DNA of 64,000 nucleotides from Stercorarius parasiticus (lineage: Eukaryota; Chordata; Aves; Charadriiformes; Stercorariidae), in assembly GCA_013396915.1 (NCBI GenBank), contig VWZL01000358.1:248001-312000 (forward strand), read 5' to 3'. The notes under the pieces are model-generated. The model was given only the letters and a program-made list of their open reading frames with translations, did no database searches and was not told the origin of the DNA. A program made the translations under genes and the position numbers. Numbering within the stretch: position 1 is the first letter of the stretch; every line of letters starts with the position of its first letter. This document shows, in pieces, positions 12,394-24,829 of the stretch.

Positions 12394-13487
12394 AAGATTG
12401 TTCTTGTTTCGCCTGTCAGCTTTTAAGGAGGAGTGAATGAATCAGCTCAGAAAGCATGAAGGAGTAGGAAATTCTTTCCTGAAGTTGTCATATTGTCTTT
12501 TTGGCCACCTGGCCTGAAATTCAGACACAATAGAGAAAATTTGTGTTTGGTATTTAAAGCTAACCCCATTGCTACTTCAAGGTAATGTAAGGCCTTTTCT
12601 GGCTTTTGGGGGGAAATGGAAAGGAGGAGTAAATTCATCATAGTTAGGGCTCAAAAGACAGCATTACTCTGACCTTGACTAAACATTTCATTAACCATGA
12701 ACTATTTTCAGTTCAGATGCCTTTTCATATCAAAGCAGCAGGTCACAATGAATATGTTTCTTCCTCCCTCCTTTTCCCTGGGAACCAAAAAAAAAAAAAA
12801 AGCACTTGTTATTTTGTTATTTCTTACTAAATGTGACTTTAGGGAATCAGTTATTATATGAAAGTAGACTAAATGTAAACATTAATACCAGCATATGAGG
12901 ATAAGAAAAAGGACTTAACCCCCTCCAAATTCTTGCATTGGTAAATTGCAGTTTTGTTATGAGAAATATGAATCTACAATTATTTAATTAAACATTACAT
13001 GGTGTTACTCCTTCTTTGGTTTGTCTGAAAAGGCTTCAGTAGTGTTAATACTGATTTCCCCACTGTACAGCAAGGGAGAATAGCTCTATAATCATGCTGT
13101 TTCTTAGTTGGATGTGGGATTTGGGGGAGGGGGTTAATTTCTTCTAAATTCAAATTAAGGCAGAATTGTATTTCCTTCCTCTGTGCCTAGATGAGTAAAA
13201 TACTATACTTAAATAAGTCATATAAGAGTCCAAACTGGCATCTGTGGTCTGGTATAAAACGGAAATTAAAGAATACAATAAAAAGTATTTTTATCAACTT
13301 TCATGGATTTTTGAAGACGTCCTCACCCAAATGAAGTCATTAGAACAACGTAACACATTCACGGCCGACTATGAACCTGCCTTATTTTCCAAGAAATACA
13401 GTCACTCATATTTTCTAGTTTTTGTCACTAAGACTAAAAGTGAGCAAGCAAGGTTTATAATTATCGTGTGAATTCCTTATGATGTAA

Positions 13488-13502
13488 ATATATATATATA
13501 TA
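13488..13502. repeat. (TA)n microsatellite
   Basis: An uninterrupted alternating AT run of about 15 bases followed by an A-run. Confidence 0.85.
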
Positions 13503-14225
13503 AAAAACTTAATGCTGACCTAAGAAAAATTGAGTGCTTTTCTACTGAAGTCATATGTTAAAAAATAAAATTAAAAAGAAAAAAGAAAATAAATGAGAAG
13601 TATAATTACAATTGCCAGTAAAAAGTGAATGGTCATAAAAATATGTGTTGATTCAATACTGCTGTCACTGCCATACAACTTACTGGAAAATAAATTTTTA
13701 AAACACTGATGAGGTTTGTAGTGATGTCTGATAGAAATTGTGTGATGCTCAAGTGTGATACACTTTTAAGGTATCTGACAAAATCAGACAGATTATTCAT
13801 TGAAATAATTGCCTAAAAACATAGAGTATCACTAAAATACTATGGTAGCAATTTGGCAAATAGACTCGGTTAAAACAATAAACTTCATTAATAATTGGTT
13901 TCTTCAGTTTTGCTACATGGGCATGCACAAGATAAATGTAACTAGCTAATTGCTAAGAGCTAGAAAAGTGGAGTCGAGAATCTGCTTGTTCACTTCTTAT
14001 AACATTTAAAATATTGTTGATAGTATTTGTGAAAAAACAATGCTCAGCTATTACATCTTTCACCAGCCAGAAACACAAGAAAACACATAGGGATGGGAAT
14101 CAAACTAGAACTTTTCATTTTCCATCATGAAAATTAAGAAGAAGAAGAAAAAAAAATATAGGCTTAACAATACCTCTTTGGCAAGTTATACATTTCATCA
14201 GTGATTCCATACTTTGCTTTGATTT

Positions 14226-14900
14226 GAGTATGCATGACTGCCAGTTCAATATGAGCCAGCACTGTGCCCAGGTGGCCAAGAAGGCCAACAGCATCCTGGC
14301 CTGTATCAGGAATACTGTGGTGAGTAGGACTAGGGAAGTGATGGTCCCCCTGTACTCAGCACTGGTGAAGCCCCACCTTGAGTACTGTGTCGTTTTGGTC
14401 CCCTCACGACAAGAAAGACATTGAGGTGCTGGAGCGGGTCCAGAGAAGGGCAACGAAGCTGGTGAGGGGTCTGGAGAATAAGTCTTATGAGGAGCAGCTG
14501 AGGGAGCTGCGACTGTTTAGCCTAGAGAAAAGGAGACTGAGGGGAAACCTTATAGCTCTCCACCACTACCTGAAAGGAAGTTGTAGAGAGGTGCGGATTG
14601 GTCTGTTCTCCCAAGTAGCAGGTGATAGGACAAGAGGAAATGGCCTCAAGTTGCGCCAGGGGAGGTTTAGATTGGATATTAGGAAAAATTTTTACACTGA
14701 AAGGGTTATTAAGCATTGGAACAGGCTGCCCAGGGAAGTGGTTGTGTTGCTATCCCTGAAGGTATTTAAAAGACGGGTAGATGTAGTGCTTAGATGTATG
14801 GTTTAGTGCTGGTTTTTGTCAGTGCTAGGTTGATGGTTGGACTAGATGATCTGAAAGGTCCCTTCCAACATAGGCAATTCTCTCATTCAATGATTCTGTG
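14226..14900 (+). mobile_element. CR1 LINE 3' end, sense, with ORF2 C-terminal remnant
   Basis: A 5'-truncated CR1 in sense orientation. It starts in ORF2 (frame near 14251 reading '[16 protein letters not shown]'). After a frameshift around 14390 it gives an open frame at 14378-14806 with the typical CR1 C-terminal phrases '[16 protein letters not shown]' and '[11 protein letters not shown]'. It ends with GGTTGGACTAGATGATCTGA, CCCTTCCAAC and three tail octamers (ATTCTCTC, ATTCAATG, ATTCTGTG) at 14877-14900. The tail octamers and intact 3' end fix the right border. The left border is approximate. Not functional: the catalytic reverse-transcriptase core is absent. Confidence 0.92.
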
Positions 14901-15720
14901 ACTTGCTTTTATTTTTAGGACACTAGAGGAGGCTCAGTAGTCAGGACTGTTGTTTTTAACAGGCTGAAGAAATTAGAAAAGCAGCAACTGGATAGTGTGC
15001 TATAAGAATGTACCCATCATTCCTTGATGCAACTTTAGTGTCTTCAGCTGAACCACATCAACATTAATTCTGATCTTAGAGGATTATGCTTATATACGTG
15101 AATTCTAAGGACTTGAATAAATGCCCTGTAATAACTGTCATTCCCATGAAAAATGCACTGCTTACCTTTCTCTCTTCCTGCCCCAAAAGGCCTAGGAAGG
15201 TCAGTGGCTTAGGCAGTGGTTTAGGTATACTCGTGTTTTTTAGTGTAACGCTTTTGGCTACAGCTCTGTATTTTAGACTTCATTTATGACCCTACTTCCT
15301 TGCTATGGCAGCTGCTTATACATATTTTTAGTAAACCATCATTTAAGACTAGATAGATATACCTTCTCTTTCTTTTTCTTTTAAATTTAAATTCTGTTTA
15401 TAGTGTATTTGGTAAAGCCTTATTAAAAAAAAAAATCACACAGGGTACTGGAACAACTATATTCTATACAGAAACCAGTTTCTAGATGGTCAGCATTCTG
15501 GAAGAGCTTAGCAGACCTTAATGTTGGAAAGATTTTATACTATCTAGGAGTTAAAGTGTAGCATTCTGCTCAAGAGAATTATGATATATTTTCTACTAAC
15601 TGTAAAATGTAGATACATTTTACAACAGAATTAAAGCAAATTTGCATCCTTGCCACCATGAGTACAATTCCCTCCCCATTGTCTTCCATAGAATATAAAG
15701 TTTGTCTTTAGCATTTCTGC
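14901..15720. other. Non-coding DNA between two CR1 elements
   Basis: AT-rich spacer with an A-run near 15424-15434. No gene or repeat family recognised. Confidence 0.55.
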
Positions 15721-17115
15721 AGAATCATAGGAAAACATAGGTTGGAATGGACCTCCAGAGACCACCCAGTCCAGCTCCCTACTCAAGGCTGGTTACCCCC
15801 ACACAATTTGATAAGGTTGCTAAGGATAGTGTTCAGCTGAGTTTAAGTATCTTCAAGAGCAGAAATCCCACAGCTTGTCTGGATACCTGCTTCACCTGTT
15901 TGACCACTGTTATAATGAAAACATTTTCCTTGTAACTAGGCAGAATTTCTCCACATTCCAGATTGTGTTCATTGCCTCTCCTGCTTTGACTGTACACCTC
16001 TGAGAACAGCTCTTTCTATATTGGCCCAGTGGTATGCCAATGTTGTTGTACGGGAGAGCTCCAAGCTGGATACAGTACTTCATATTTGACCTTGCAAGAG
16101 TTGAGTTTCAAGACAAGATTCACTTTACTCAAACTGTTGGCTGTCCTTTGCTAATCCAGCCAAGTATGCAGATGGCCTTCACTGCTGCAAGGGTGCACTG
16201 CTGACTCCTCCGGTTTTACGCCCAGAACCCCAGGCTTTGTATTCTGCAAACCTGCATACTAGCCAGCCAGCACAAAGACTAGTCCTGCATGAGTTTATTC
16301 CATCCCAGATGCAGCAGTTTATATCTACCAAAGCTGAACTTCATGCAGTTTTTGTCAGCCCTTTTCTCTGGCTTGTGTGGTCTTTTGAACAGCAGCTCTG
16401 CCCTCCAACCTTCTTTCAGCTCACTACTGTCTAGAAATGTATGTAAATTGCACTCTGTGCAGTTTGTTAATGAAAACTTTTCAGGATACAAGGTGAGGCT
16501 GACCAGCCTGTAGTTCTGTGGACCCTCCATCTTCCTCATCTTCAAGACGGTGGTATCATTTCCCTTTTTCCAGTTATCAGCAAACTTATAAAGACAGCTG
16601 CTAACTTACCCAGCATGCTTGAGTGTATTGCCTGGTTCATATGGCTTAATTGCGTCCTCACTTATCTTACCTCTATTGTATGGTAATGCTTTTCTCTCAC
16701 AGACTCTGATAATAGACTTGAGGACGTAGGAGGCCTGCGGGCAAACCTAACCAGTGAAAAAAATGAGGTAAACCAATATTGGGTACCTTGGCTTTCTCCA
16801 CATCATTTGTCACTAACTTTCCTCCCCCAGTGAGAAGTGGTCCCACATTTCCTTCACCTTCCTTTGGTGTTAGTGTGCTTATAGAAGCTCTTCTGGCTGC
16901 CCTTCACATTCCTTACTAGTTCCAACTCCAGCCGAGCTTTGGCTTTCCTAGCTCCATCCCTGCACGCTTGGGCAATACTTCTGTATTCCTCCCAGCTATC
17001 CCATCCTTGCTTCCAGCTTCTGTGTTCTTTCTTTACCTAGTTGAGCTCAATCAGGAGTTCCCTGCTGATCCATGCTGGCCGTCTGCCATGCTTGCTATGA
17101 TAGTCCTTGAAATAT
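15721..17115 (-). mobile_element. Old CR1 LINE, antisense, internally deleted
   Basis: A strongly diverged CR1 read on the minus strand. Plus-strand landmarks are the tail side AGAATCATAGGAAAACATAG with GGTTGGAATGGACCTCCAG, then a stretch near 16330-16410 (TGAACTTCATGCAGTTTTTG) from the 'LMKFN' region, GGTGAGGCTGACCAGCCTGT near 16492, and finally the region between endonuclease and reverse transcriptase (CTTCACATTCCTTACTAG, CTTTGGCTTTCCTAGCTCCA, GATCCATGCTGGCCG). Between about 16425 and 16480 the homology jumps from the C-terminal part of ORF2 to a point several hundred bases further upstream, so part of the reverse-transcriptase core is missing. The right border is soft because homology fades. 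Confidence 0.8.
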
Positions 17116-18851
17116 CAGCACTCACATTAGATCAGATTCTCTGCATTTCTTTGAAATTTTAGCTCTTGATTGATAGTATGCTTCAATTTCCTTTTTTATT
17201 TTTTTAAATTGTTTTAATTTTTTTTAGTTTTCTTTCATTTTCATTTCAGATAATTTAATTTGGCTACTGTGATTGCTACAGGGAAATCAATAAAGTTACA
17301 CAACTGTGAAACAGGAGTGACATGGCAACAAATCATCTTAGTGCCACCTCTTATAATTGCCTAACACTTCTCTTGGACTACTGCTTAGTAAAATAGAATT
17401 CTGCCAAACCCCAAACATTTCTACCTCTAGTGAAAAAGAAATTTACACAAACATCTTTGCAAGTTTAGCACCACTGTGGTGAGATATACAACTGGTTTAT
17501 CAGATATCAGTTTTATTGCTCTCTCCAAAATCCATTCAGATACTGTAAAGGATGACAAAAAAACAATTTTCCAGTGACTGAATGGTGTGTTCTGGAATTC
17601 ATCATTCAGGCTATCCCTTCCAATGTCAATACCAAGCAAAAGTTACATAACTGAGCCAAGGAAAAGCTCAAGGCAGATATGTTTCCAAACACATGGGTAG
17701 TAGGAGCTAGCACATTACGCAGAAGCAAGAAATAGCTGACAAGCATCATCTTCTGTGAAGCAAGGGCCTACGGCTAATTTTCCCAGTGGGTTAGATGTGA
17801 GCTACCAACTCATGTGTCATGACCCCGTTTCTCACAAGTCCTGCCTGCCAGCTGAACTGGCCCTTCTGCAGTGCCTGGTGGATCTCAGGAGGAGCACTTG
17901 TTTCCCTCTTTGCAAAGCTGAGGCTCTGGTTGCATTCCTGTTGGCATTTCAAATATAAACATTTCACAGTAGAAGTGGATAGAGCCTGATGTTTATGTTA
18001 AACAAAAAAAGAGTTACACATAACCATCACAAGCACCTCCAATCTTAACATTGCTGATACTTTTATAATCCATAATTATATACGTCAAAATATTTTTTCT
18101 TACAGAGAATTAAAGTCACCCCACCATTGCTTCATGATACAATACTTCTTAAATGTGATAAAATTTGTTTGACTTCTTAAAGTCCACAGACAGAAGGATT
18201 TGCAACATCCCTCTAAAAGAGAACGAAAAGACCCACCTAGTAGCTCCTAGGTACTGAGCCTTTAAGAGAAGAAACAGCTGGGAATATTATTTTAATATAA
18301 AAAACCCGAGGAATTTCATTATAACATACTTGAACCATGGCTCAGTATAAATGCAAACAGATGCCTAACTTTAACACAACACAGCTTATTACCGACATCA
18401 GTGAGGTATTGCTAAACTACTTCACCACGCAGGTGGAGGGTATAATTTTGAAGGCTACTGAACACTGTGAATCTCCCAATGTATCACAATTACAGAAGCA
18501 CCTGTGTTAAATAACTTTGCGTTGATTCACTATGAAAATGCATGGTGTTCAATAGTCCTTAGAATTAAATGCCTTGCCAACAAGCCACAGGTGTACACCA
18601 CAGGAGCACATGATAATGTAATTGTGAAGGATGTGATGACAGCTCTCCATCCATAATACCACCTTCCCAAGATGCACTCATGCATCTATTTTATATTTAG
18701 GTATTTTCTAACTGTAGTTTTAGAGTCATTTAAGCAAGCAGTATCAATTCCAAAAGGAGCACTAAACAGGAAAGAAACCAAAAAAATAACATGTAATTCA
18801 GGTTTAAAACTGATTGAATCTAGTCCAGAAAGGGACAAAATAAAAATACCA

Positions 18852-18886
18852 CCCCCTCACCCCCCAAATAAACCCACAAAACCCCC
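18852..18886 (-). other. Canonical G-quadruplex motif on the minus strand
   Basis: The plus strand has C-runs of 5, 6, 3 and 5 at 18852-18856, 18860-18865, 18873-18875 and 18882-18886, separated by 3, 7 and 6 bases. The minus strand therefore satisfies the G3+N1-7 quadruplex rule. The plus strand could form an i-motif. Folding itself is inferred. Confidence 0.7.
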
Positions 18887-19350
18887 AAATTAATACTTTA
18901 AATAGATAGCTTAATTTTGATATTTAATATTTTTAAATTGAGGGCCCACCTAATGCCTTCCTTACAGAAAATGATACTACAGAAACTACTGACAAGATAA
19001 ATACCTTGAACTTGTTGATCACTATGGCAGAATTTTATTAATCCATTAAGATCTAGAGGTTAGTTTAAAAATTCTACGCCTACTGTACATTTCTAATGTA
19101 TAAAGAAATTTAGAGTGATTTTTAAAGAAATGCACTGATGCTCTGTAGACAGTGACTGACATTAGTCCTATTCTTTGAAACAGAATTTTTGAAAGGACTA
19201 CCACTTAGGAAATTTTGGGGGAATTACATGATGTGGAAATTCCCGAAACTTTTCTGGAGCTTTTAATCAGAAATTTGTGAGCAGTCTGAAGAAAATAACA
19301 AGCACAGGTAGCAGAGAACCTTCTTCTGGATTGTGTCACAATACCAAAAA

Positions 19351-19382
19351 AAAATATTTATTTATATATATATATTATATAT
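19351..19382. repeat. AT-only low-complexity run with (TA)n
   Basis: A run of A, then TATTTATTTATATATATATATTATAT-type sequence. Simple repeat. Confidence 0.8.
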
Positions 19383-20454
19383 GAAGTTTTTCGATCAATG
19401 AACAGAAACTTATAGTGTCCTAAAAGATTCTGTAGAATGATAAAGCTGTCAGCAGCAATTGTCAAATCACTCATCTATCCATATCCACAAAGGTGCACTG
19501 ACCTTTGTTTTATTGTTTTTTGTGGAGCACATAGCCTAAAGATTCAGTGAGGAAGACTTCATTTTCTCCTGATTACAATTATGAGATCCTGCACTGCCAG
19601 AGTGGATGACTGAAGGAAGACAGGCTCAATAACTACATATGGCTCAGGAATGCATGTGAGTTTGGCTAGCACTAGTAAGGAGAAGAAGTCAAATGGACTC
19701 ATTTTCATCTTGTTCGTCTCTGCTTTTGGTACGGCTTTTGATCTGAATCTTTTCTATAAGTTTGGGTCAGCTCATGGCTACATATACAGGTACAGAAATT
19801 TGCATAGCATCTAAACCACGCAAAACATTTTTTACCAGTTCGTGGTTTTTTCCGTTGTTTTAATTCCAGAAATCAAGGGTAGCATCGTCCCATGTAGCTA
19901 CAAATTTGTGACAAGCTCAGTCCAAGCTCCTCGTATTATGGTTGAAACTTTGCCTTTAGTTCCCTCTCTTGTGTTTGCCTATTTGCAGTAATAATGGCAT
20001 TCACTCACCTCTTACTCACAGCCTAATTATTAAAATGTTGAATAGAAATTCTGCAGGGATAACAATGAGTAAATCTGTCACCACCCAAACTGCAAATATG
20101 CTAAAAGAGTGAAGGGGATCACAGAAGAAACTCTTCCCATTGTCAGTAGCCACTGTCTGTCAGATTTCTGTCATTTAATTTCCACAAATACGAGTCAGTA
20201 ACTTCTTCCATCAGTTTATATCTAATTGTCCATTGAAATCTGTTGCGAACTGTCTCCTCAAAGTGCTGAATACTGAGTAGTACTGAGGTGTTCCCTTACA
20301 CTACTGCTTTGCTCATGTCCCCACTTCTGCCCTCCTGGTTCTCATACATTGTCCTGGTTAGAGGCCCAAACCACAAAATACATAAAGGACAGCTAGACAC
20401 TCAGCCCTTTTTACCTTCTCCGGGTATATATATGTGCGGACACATGTGTGCACT

Positions 20455-20471
20455 CACACACACACACACAC
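20455..20471. repeat. (CA)8 microsatellite
   Basis: Eight CA units plus a final C. It is preceded by a mixed TATATG/CACATGTG segment that looks like a decayed extension of the same microsatellite. Confidence 0.9.
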
Positions 20472-23400
20472 TGGGTCTTAACAATAAAATCCAGAGCATG
20501 TTTTAGAAAGAAGCATCTACCATGCCGTAGTCTTTAAGGTACTATGGTTTTAATTGCTATCAACTTGATTGATACCAAGACTTAATGACGGAAGACTTCA
20601 AGGGATGAAACTATGAGACTGAAGCTGAAAAGCCAGGGTTTTTGGTATGACTGCAATGAGTCACACTCTCTGATGGGCACAGTGATGGCAGGTAACACAT
20701 ACTGATGGCAGATTATGCAGCTGCCTCCTGATCTCTGTGGATTTATTCAGAAAACTCAAAAAACCCACAAAATACATTTCCCCTTATATTCAGCTCCCCA
20801 TATGGTGGATGCATCTTCTTTGCTCTTTGCTTTGGCAGTATTGATATTTTCATGTAATACAATATGTTTCTCAGCCCAGCTTCTCTTCCTGCTCGATCTT
20901 GTAGTTAAACCCTAATCCTGCTCTTTTGAACATCACAACCTGAAGTAATTCAGTATTATGTGTTCCTTTCTAAGTCAGAGAAGAGGATAAGACAGGTCAT
21001 GAGGAAAGGAATCTTTGCTGACAAGTAAATAGCTTTGATAACCTAACTGACAAACATGACAAAAATCAAGAGCGACACGGAAATTGATTTAACTAAGCAA
21101 TATTTCATTCTTGGCTTGCATGCTTCTGATAAGTGCTTTCATCAGGATATAGAATAATAGACCAAAGTTTCTGTGCTGGATCAGTTGAAAAACAAGGCCC
21201 AACTACAGGGACAAAAATTTCCATACTTAAATGTATCTGCATTATAGTCCCACATACTTGAAAGTGCATGGCCATAAAGGAGAAAGTTAAGTCCTTTGAG
21301 GATCAGGGAATTTAAAAAATAAATAAATAAAATCAATGGTACTTTGAAGTGAGTGCAGATGCATCAATTTCTATCCATATTGTCTAGAACATGGCAGTAA
21401 GATATTCTCAAAGTGCAGTAAAGATCTATAGAGAAACAAAAAGTACAACGTACTGTTAAAATTTCAATGGTTACTACCTATCCTGAAAAAAACAATTGTT
21501 TTGGGATCTAGCTAAAACACATTGAATAATATAACCTACATTCAAGAATATAGCCATCATGGAATTAAGTATATACTTTGTAAATTTATGAAAACGATCT
21601 GCTGGTTAAATTACTGAGGTGGTTTAATTTGAGATGTATGAAAGCTAACAGGAAAATCCTCAATAATGGTAAGGTAAGCCAGTTTTCAAGCAAATTGATT
21701 TATTCTTAGCTTTCATAATTTTAAGTTGTCCCCATCCATCCATCTACCTGTTGTCCTACTTGCTGTCCCAGAACAGTGGAAACAAAAGCACTAAAAATTT
21801 AAAGCACTTGAAATTAAAAGACATCTTCCTTTTTCTCAAGTAGGTGAATAATAGACAGAAATATGGGGACACACCCACAAAGGCTTTTAAAGGTTTTTTG
21901 AAAATCCTGGTCCACTCTAGGTCACTATGAAAGAAACAACAATTTAAAGAGCCTTGCGTGCTGCCTCCTTCTTTAAAGTAATTTTTATCTGCTTGCTTTC
22001 TTCACTTAAACAAATGCCATTTGGTTACAAACTGTTGTGTGATCATTGTAGTCGTTGCTCACAGGCCTCTGCATATGAGTAAGTACAATAGATATGCATG
22101 CACTGTGTTTAAGATAATTTCTGTTTTAGGACTGGTAAAAGCCTGAAAATTGGTACTTCAGTGGATGCACTTACAGACACCAAAAGGACAACAGATGTGC
22201 AGCTAGACCTGTAATCATGACAACAGTTAAAAATGAATTCATTCTATCTACATGATTGAAATGCATTCTGTGTTCAGGGACAACAGTGTTAAATGAGTTT
22301 CATAAGATGGTTACATATTGCACTGTTGAATCATTTTAGGAAGAGACTTATGTTAGAGTAATCAAAAAGTTTTGGTATCCTGTGTATACAAAGATAAAAG
22401 TAACTAAGACTGTACTCTGTAGTTCATTAGATACTACATCAATTGCTTTGGTATTTTATGAAACATTAGCTGTGTAAAATTGAAGGTTGTTGTTTTCACA
22501 TTCCCATTAATCTAAGGCCACGTGCAGCTATTTCTTGGAGGAGGAAAACAAGCACTGCACTGGTATACAGGCTCTAAATACCTTTATATTGTCAGCACAC
22601 CCAGTTTCTATCACTGACACCCAAAGCATTGCTTATCATGATCTGCCTTCTTATCTATTTTCCAGAGAAGTTTATGAATGCTGATATCTTAAAAAAAATA
22701 AAAATGCATAAGTACAAGAGTACACACACACATACAGGATGATGTTAAGCAGAAGATTAACACATTAGCTGTTACATTCTGGATGTCTGCGTTCCATTTC
22801 TGCTAGTGAAAATCAGTTTAATGGTTTCATTTCAGACTTTATTTGCAGCCGTCACAGAATATTGATGCTATTGGCTGATTCTCTTCCACAGATAACCAAG
22901 AGCATCTTGTGCAGATCAGGATTGAAATACGCATGCAGAACTGTGCAACAAACTTTTGAACACTGCTATTTCTTCTTTTTCATGAACACCAACCCTATGT
23001 AGAAATATCTTAAAAAGTCAAATGTCAGTGAAGAAAAAAATTTCTTGATGCTGCATCTATGGGCAGCTTCACATTCCTGTCCTCATAACAAACTGGTAAA
23101 TTGACAAGTAAGGTGTTTCTTCTGTAGGAAATTCTTCTCACTTTAGCTTAAAATTATAATGTGGCAGAAAAACTTAAGTCTGTGAATGTATTTTAACACT
23201 AAATTATTTTCTGTTATTAGAACATTACAGAGAATCACACCAGAGAAGTAGGAAGGCCAGCTGTGTAATTGAGGCCCATTCGATTTCCCATCATACCCAA
23301 CATTTCTTGTGTCATCTGATTTGAATCCCCAAGATTATACTTAAGTTTGTATCTAAAGTGGGAGCCCAGACATGCAATTCCCCACCCCTCTCCCTCCTCT

Positions 23401-23882
23401 GTATCCCTGTACCTTGGTTTTAAAAGCGGAAAAGAAAGCCTGTCTGTCAAGATCGGAAGGGAACTGCAGCATACTCTGACAGCTTCCCAGTATGGATCCT
23501 GCAGGAATCAAGGCTCTTGCATGGGACATGGTACACGCCTGGTACTCAGCATAAAATTGAACTTTATTTTCCTGTAGCTAGGCACCCATCTACAGATGTT
23601 AATACTTGCCGAAGACAGATAAATCAATGACTGTGAAGTGTTTCAGCACCTCAACAGAACAATAGTTGAGCAATCTGGCTCTTACTGTTATACAATTTTG
23701 TTTTGAAAATGTAGCATCCAAAGTTAGGTAACACAGCTCAGCATGCAGACCAGTTGCCATTTTGTGATGGCAGGTAATGCAGAAAGTTACAGGTTGTGAT
23801 GTAGTAGGAGATTTTTCCTTTTCTCCCATTTTTGCTTAGTGTAGAACAAAAGTCCTTCCGAACAAATTTATATATCTGCTTC

Positions 23883-23917
23883 TGTATGTGTGTTTGTGTG
23901 TGTATGCATGTGTGTGT
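23883..23917. repeat. TG-rich microsatellite, interrupted
   Basis: TG units broken by TTT and ATGCA interruptions, potentially Z-forming alternating purine-pyrimidine sequence. No gene context. Confidence 0.8.
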
Positions 23918-24760
23918 TCATAGAAAATGATAATATGCACCTTGATAACCTTCATATAATCTTTACATGCTGTGAGATTTAATAGGATTTTCATGCTGAT
24001 CTTGTAATGGTATGCTTTTACGTCTTGCTGTTTTTCTTTGGAAGCAAATGGTCTGTGGCTGCAAGAAACTAAAGCTAATGGCACTAGGTCATCTCCTGAC
24101 CATCCTCCAGGTTAACTTGTGGCCACTTATCTGTGCATAGCAAAATAATTCCCAGAACACCACAGCTAAACACTGTGGGTTCATTTGTTATGTGTGGTAC
24201 CTTTGAGTTACAGGTCTGTAACATTCATTCAAATGTTTCAGTAAGTACTGAAAGACAAAGGAACCATTGCAGACTGGAAAAAATTGCCCAGGTTAAGCGT
24301 ACAACTCAAGGTTTCATTGGAAATTAGGTTAGACTAAACAGAAGACATAAGAATGTCTTACTGTAAACGAAATTGTAATGGAAGTAGTAGTAATTCACTT
24401 TCATAGCTAATAGTTACAGTGATAAGGTTGATATATTATCACAGAACCAAAAGCCCATTTATTTTTGTAAGACAAAAAGGAATTTGTTCTTAATATTTCT
24501 CAGTTTCTGGATACCTCCTTTTCATTGGATGACTAAAAAAGGATGCTGTCTATTATATCTGGTAACAGTTTGGGAAAATGATTTAGTAGTGAGTGGAAGT
24601 TGCAGAACTTTTAAGTCACCTACAGAATTATTTGAAAAATTCAGTGTTCCAAAGACATTTCGTTCCTGAGACCCAATGTAACCACTGAGACAGAAAGGAC
24701 AGCCAATTTAACACAAAACTAGCAGTAGAAGCAGATAGGACAGAGGTCATAGCAAAAACT

Positions 24761-24829
24761 AAACAAAACCAACCAAACAACCAAACAAAAAACAAACAAA
24801 CAAAAAAAAAACCCAAACAAAAAACAAAA
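24761..24829. repeat. A/C-only tract, (CAAA)n-like
   Basis: 69 bases on the plus strand contain only A and C, mainly AAAC and ACC variants. The minus strand is correspondingly T/G-only and gives a low-complexity open frame of no significance. Confidence 0.85.

Larger units (their letters stand above)
4963..14225. other. Long gene-free stretch with simple repeats only
   Basis: About 9.3 kb without a recognisable exon, RNA gene or dispersed repeat. Contents noticed: a 30-bp tandem duplication (6183-6242), T-rich runs around 12352-12393, an A-run near 12787-12800, a (TA)n at 13488-13502 and short GAA/A-rich tracts near 14134-14156. Open frames are short, unrelated to known families and at the level expected by chance in AT-rich DNA. 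Confidence 0.6.
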
